The notes under the pieces were generated by a model that searched no databases, was not told the origin of the DNA, and saw only the letters and a program-made list of their open reading frames with translations. The position numbers and the translations under genes were made by a program. Shown here in pieces: positions 49,854 through 52,046 of a DNA stretch of 52,046 nt; position 1 is the stretch's first letter; every line of letters begins with the position of its first letter. The DNA comes from Methanobacteriota archaeon (GTDB lineage: Archaea; Thermoplasmatota; Thermoplasmata; SG8-5; JACRNV01). Where the stretch lies: positions 46,088-98,133 of the forward strand of contig JACRNV010000015.1 of NCBI GenBank assembly GCA_016214785.1, given 5' to 3'.

Positions 49854-50330
49854 CTAAAGCAGAGCATTGAGATTGTCTGTCCACTGATTTTGAGGTGTCA
49901 ATGGAACCCTTTGCATAATTTTCAGCAGAGATGTATTGCCTTCAACAGTTTCGAGATCGGAAACGTGGATGAAATAGAACTTCCATTGTTTTGATTGGTT
50001 AAAAGTGCAGATTGCTAAAATGTCGAAATAATCAATACGATAACTTCGTGTATTCGTTCCATCCTTTGAATTTCGTGTTCTTTGGATTTCAACCTTATAT
50101 GCTGGTGTTGGTGTTTGATACATCTCGTTTCTAACGTTTTTACATTCAAGACGATAGCTCTTGCCGTTACATATAAAGTAGAAATCTGGCTTTCCATCTT
50201 CGTCTAACCATTCAAGTTTGGTTATCACTCCATCCTTTTCGAGCTTTTGGAGGTGATGGTAGAGATAAAGCTCAGCCAATTTACCTTTGACATCGACTTG
50301 TGCCCTAAAACCAAATAGGATGGCATCCAT
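49854..50330 (-). CDS. Probable type II restriction endonuclease (PD-(D/E)xK)
   Basis: 158 residues. The helix-rich N-terminus (VKGKLAELYLYHHLQKLEKDG) contains the first acidic residue, and LEWLDEDGKPDFYFICNGKSYRLECKNVRNE gives PD-x12-E-x-K (Asp, Glu, Lys) on adjacent beta strands, the PD-(D/E)xK nuclease core. A leaderless start is supported by AATATTTAACG about 26 nt upstream (minus strand). It is divergent from an RHH gene and a beta-class DNA methyltransferase, the usual layout of a type II R-M system. AT-rich and unlike the neighbouring core genes. Restriction activity is inferred from context; no named REase family was recognised. Confidence 0.68.
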   Translation of the reverse strand: MDAILFGFRAQVDVKGKLAELYLYHHLQKLEKDGVITKLEWLDEDGKPDFYFICNGKSYRLECKNVRNEMYQTPTPAYKVEIQRTRNSKDGTNTRSYRIDYFDILAICTFNQSKQWKFYFIHVSDLETVEGNTSLLKIMQRVPLTPQNQWTDNLNALL

Positions 50331-50350
50331 TATGTCTTTTGCAGGTGCGT

Positions 50351-50420
50351 TAAATATTTCTTCGAGTTCGTGTGGTATTTAGCTCACTTTCGCGTCCCCC
50401 ATCTAAAGAAATAAATATAA
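50351..50420. promoter_or_regulatory. Divergent promoter region of the restriction-modification system
   Basis: A TATA-like element AATATTTAACG (minus, about 50351-50361) drives the nuclease gene. ATAAATATAAG (plus, about 50410-50420) drives the RHH-methyltransferase pair. The 40 nt between them would be a natural operator for the RHH protein. Confidence 0.5.
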
Positions 50421-50457
50421 GAGACGCCTATCTGACATGTGTCTATGGTGTGTTCAT

Positions 50458-50673
50458 ATGGCATCAGACGATAAAGCTAAGCGCAAAAGGGTCCAGGTGG
50501 CATTTACGATGAGCCAGTGGAAGCTAATAGAGAATTTTAGAGGTGAATTCGGAGAAGGTGATGCCGATATCGTTCGTAATATTATTTTAGCTTGGTTGGC
50601 TGAGAAGTCATTTATCTCCACGGTGGCCAAGAATAAAATAAATAATGGCTCAGAAAACCACAATGGTAGGTGA
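50458..50673 (+). CDS. Small ribbon-helix-helix-like protein of the R-M system
   Basis: 71 residues from ATG 50458: KRVQVAFTMSQWKLIENFRGEFGEGDADIVRNIILAWLAEKSF has the strand-helix-helix pattern of Arc/CopG-type regulators (strand VQVAFT, helices around QWKLIENF and ADIVRNIILAWL). The tail is basic and Asn-rich. The frame opens 7 codons earlier (50437), but GGTG lies at proper distance from 50458. Its stop overlaps the methyltransferase start (GTGA). A role as controller of the R-M genes is plausible, comparable to C proteins, though those are HTH rather than RHH. Confidence 0.6.
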   Translation: MASDDKAKRKRVQVAFTMSQWKLIENFRGEFGEGDADIVRNIILAWLAEKSFISTVAKNKINNGSENHNGR

Positions 50674-51659
50674 AAATGAAAGTAAATAATACGTTGCCGA
50701 TTGACGTGCCAAATCCAATGGCCGATTTAGTTCAGCGCGAGCCATATTATTACACGAATTTCGGTGCAACCTATCTAGGGGACTCGCTCGATATTCTGAA
50801 GGAGATTCCAGATTCCTCTGTGAATTTGATTATGACATCTCCACCGTATGCACTCGTTTTCAAAAAAGAATATGGTAATGCCGACGCAGATGAATATGTT
50901 GAATGGTTCATGAAGTTTGCAAAAGAATTCAAGCGAGTTCTTAGAGATGATGGAAGCCTGGTAATTGATATTGGGGGCGCCTGGAATAAAGGCGAACCAA
51001 CGAGATCAATATACCAGTTCGAATTACTGATTGCACTTTCTAAAATTTTTAAAGTAGCTCAGGAATTTTATTGGTACAATCCTGCTAAACTACCTGCACC
51101 GGCTGAATGGGTGAATGTGAGACGGATACGGGTGAAGGACGCGGTAGAAACTGTATGGTGGCTTTCTAAAACAGCATACCCAAAAGCCGATAATAGCAAT
51201 GTACTTCAGCCATATAGCAAAGACATGTATCGTCTAATGGAGAATGGCTACAGGGCAAAGAAAAGGCCATCTGGTCACAACATCACTAATAAATTTGGCA
51301 ATAACAATAACGGCTCAATACCGCCAAATTTGCTTCAAATCGGAAATACCGACTCACAAAGCAATTATCTAAAGCTTTGTGAGCAAAATGGGTTAAAGCC
51401 ACATCCAGCACGGTTTCCAAAAGAACTACCGACATTTTTCATTAACTTCCTGACGGATATCAACGATATTGTCTTAGATCCATTCTGCGGAAGTAATGTA
51501 ACTGGCTATGCGGCTGAGAATGTCAAGAGAAAATGGATTGGGATGGAACTAGTAGAAGAATATCTCCAAGGTTCGGAATTTAGATTCCCCAAAGTATGGA
51601 AAGCCAGAGAACATATAAACGGAGTGGTCGAGCACACGTCTAGTAAAGTACAATCGTAA
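50670..51659 (+). CDS. Beta-class site-specific DNA methyltransferase (N4-cytosine or N6-adenine)
   Basis: 329 residues. The catalytic motif TSPPY (LIMTSPPYALVFKKEYG) comes near the N-terminus, and the SAM motif VLDPFCGSNVTGYAAENVKRKWIGMEL near the C-terminus, the motif order IV...I of beta-class amino-methyltransferases. The TSPPY (rather than DPPY) form is typical of N4-cytosine methylases. The variable region between them (about 130-260) would hold target recognition. It starts at GTG 50670 overlapping the RHH stop; ATG 50676 is the alternative. AT-rich. It should protect the recognition site cut by the divergent nuclease. Confidence 0.9.
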   Translation: MKMKVNNTLPIDVPNPMADLVQREPYYYTNFGATYLGDSLDILKEIPDSSVNLIMTSPPYALVFKKEYGNADADEYVEWFMKFAKEFKRVLRDDGSLVIDIGGAWNKGEPTRSIYQFELLIALSKIFKVAQEFYWYNPAKLPAPAEWVNVRRIRVKDAVETVWWLSKTAYPKADNSNVLQPYSKDMYRLMENGYRAKKRPSGHNITNKFGNNNNGSIPPNLLQIGNTDSQSNYLKLCEQNGLKPHPARFPKELPTFFINFLTDINDIVLDPFCGSNVTGYAAENVKRKWIGMELVEEYLQGSEFRFPKVWKAREHINGVVEHTSSKVQS

Positions 51660-51661
51660 AA

Positions 51662-51913
51662 TTATCTAGGTGTATTGCTAATATAATGCAATAATTTGTG
51701 CAATGGCATTCCATCGTCCCATCGCATAATATAACTCTTGTTTGCACTAGGAGATATTTTTGGTAACAGTTGATACAAATATCTTGCAGTCCCTCTAACT
51801 TGAAATTCAGTTTCTAATACAAATATTCTCCATGGCTCATCTTTTACATTTAACATTCTAAATGCATAAATCGGTATTGTGCCAACTTTAGCACATAATT
51901 TTTTAAAAATGAG
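51662..51913 (-). pseudogene. Hjc-like nuclease remnant, truncated by an insertion
   Basis: 84 residues remain, matching the C-terminal half of the nuclease at 3401-3922: IFKKLCAKVGTIPIYAFRM corresponds to LRDACRRSGLVPLYAYKL, DEPWRIFVLETEFQVRGTARYLYQLLPKI to DPWRVFTVNLEGARGTLRYVHQLLPKI, and MRWDDGMPLHKLLHYISNTPR to LRWNDGMPLHKFLEYLSHMPG. The catalytic N-terminal half is missing: homology stops at about 51913, directly at a perfect hairpin that begins the neighbouring element. The open frame continuing to 51946 codes for the hairpin and is not part of the gene. Convergent with the methyltransferase, 2 nt apart. Confidence 0.75.
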
Positions 51914-52046
51914 TGCTCCCCACCATAAATGGTGGGGTATCCTCAAAGGTTAGTTGGCGAAGTCGTTCAGAGACCTTTGAGGAGTCCCCGAAGCTGATTC
52001 TTCCGTCGCTGGCCATGTCAATAGCGGTCTGCGGCTCTCGGTGTGG
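51914..52046 (-). mobile_element. Probable right end of an IS200/IS605- or IS1341-type element (incomplete)
   Basis: CCCCACCA/TGGTGGGG (51918-51937, 8-bp stem, loop TAAA) is a typical subterminal hairpin of these elements. A second perfect inverted repeat CCTCAAAGGT (51941-51950) / ACCTTTGAGG (51973-51982) follows. On the minus strand an open frame runs in from the window edge and ends at TAA 51952-51950 just before the hairpin, as the 3' end of a tnpB gene would; the 30 residues seen are not enough to confirm TnpB. The element interrupts the Hjc-like gene. Confidence 0.5.

Overview
The window is a GC-rich archaeal chromosome segment. The markers are euryarchaeal: the small subunit (DP1) of the D-family DNA polymerase, RadA, exosome subunit Csl4, UPF0147, an isopentenyl phosphate kinase/type 2 IPP isomerase/polyprenyl synthase operon, archaeal AsnA, archaeal CoaD, a PurP-family ATP-grasp protein, and many TATA-box promoters about 26 nt upstream of start codons (leaderless or short-leader transcripts). 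The mix of genes, including a beta-oxidation operon, fits a heterotrophic member of Thermoplasmatota or a relative. That placement is an inference. No methanogenesis, rRNA or CRISPR genes were seen.

Layout. 1-2.1 kb: isoprenoid operon. 2.4-5.3 kb: RelBE-like toxin-antitoxin pair, a small membrane protein, an Hjc-like nuclease and an MFS transporter. 5.4-10.1 kb: a five-gene operon of thiolase, 3-hydroxyacyl-CoA dehydrogenase, enoyl-CoA hydratase, a V4R-domain protein and a PurP-like protein. 10.2-14.3 kb: DUF6159 membrane protein, zinc alcohol dehydrogenase and a GT-C-like membrane enzyme. 14.3-16.0 kb: an AT-rich island with a RelA/SpoT-type alarmone synthetase followed by a frameshifted HGPRT-like phosphoribosyltransferase. 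16.2-23.9 kb: mostly core genes (aminopeptidase, Lrp-like RAM protein, UPF0147, METTL5-like methylase, Csl4, PolD DP1, CoaD, AsnA). 24-25.1 kb: a mini-ferredoxin, an AT-rich orphan gene, hairpin repeats and tRNA-Leu. 25.1-27.9 kb: cyclic 2,3-diphosphoglycerate synthetase, a short FtsZ-like GTPase and a tandem ribbon-helix-helix regulator.

The most unusual part is 28-38.9 kb. It is a compact block of magnesium-chelatase-type modules: one free-standing BchI-like AAA+ ATPase; a 972-residue protein combining zinc ribbons, a four-TM domain, a coiled coil built on a 28-residue repeat and a second intact AAA+ domain; a degenerate AAA+ protein; and a vWA protein carrying two more degenerate AAA+ domains. 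Two signal-peptide, single-anchor surface proteins are translationally coupled to them, and a methyltransferase ends the operon. All five AAA+ modules keep the same four-cysteine insert although only two keep Walker motifs. I propose a membrane-tethered chelatase/MoxR-like remodelling machine of unknown substrate.

39-49.8 kb: RadA, a CorA-like protein lacking GMN, tRNA-Gly with degenerate copies of its 3' end and hairpin repeats beside it, V4R-like proteins (one broken by an in-frame amber codon), a pair of cysteine-rich proteins, NUDIX and radical SAM enzymes, DUF998 and TPR proteins, a ferritin-like protein and a VOC protein. 49.8-52.0 kb: an AT-rich island with a probable type II restriction-modification system and the remnant of a second Hjc-like nuclease, cut off by what looks like the right end of an IS200/IS605-type element running off the window.
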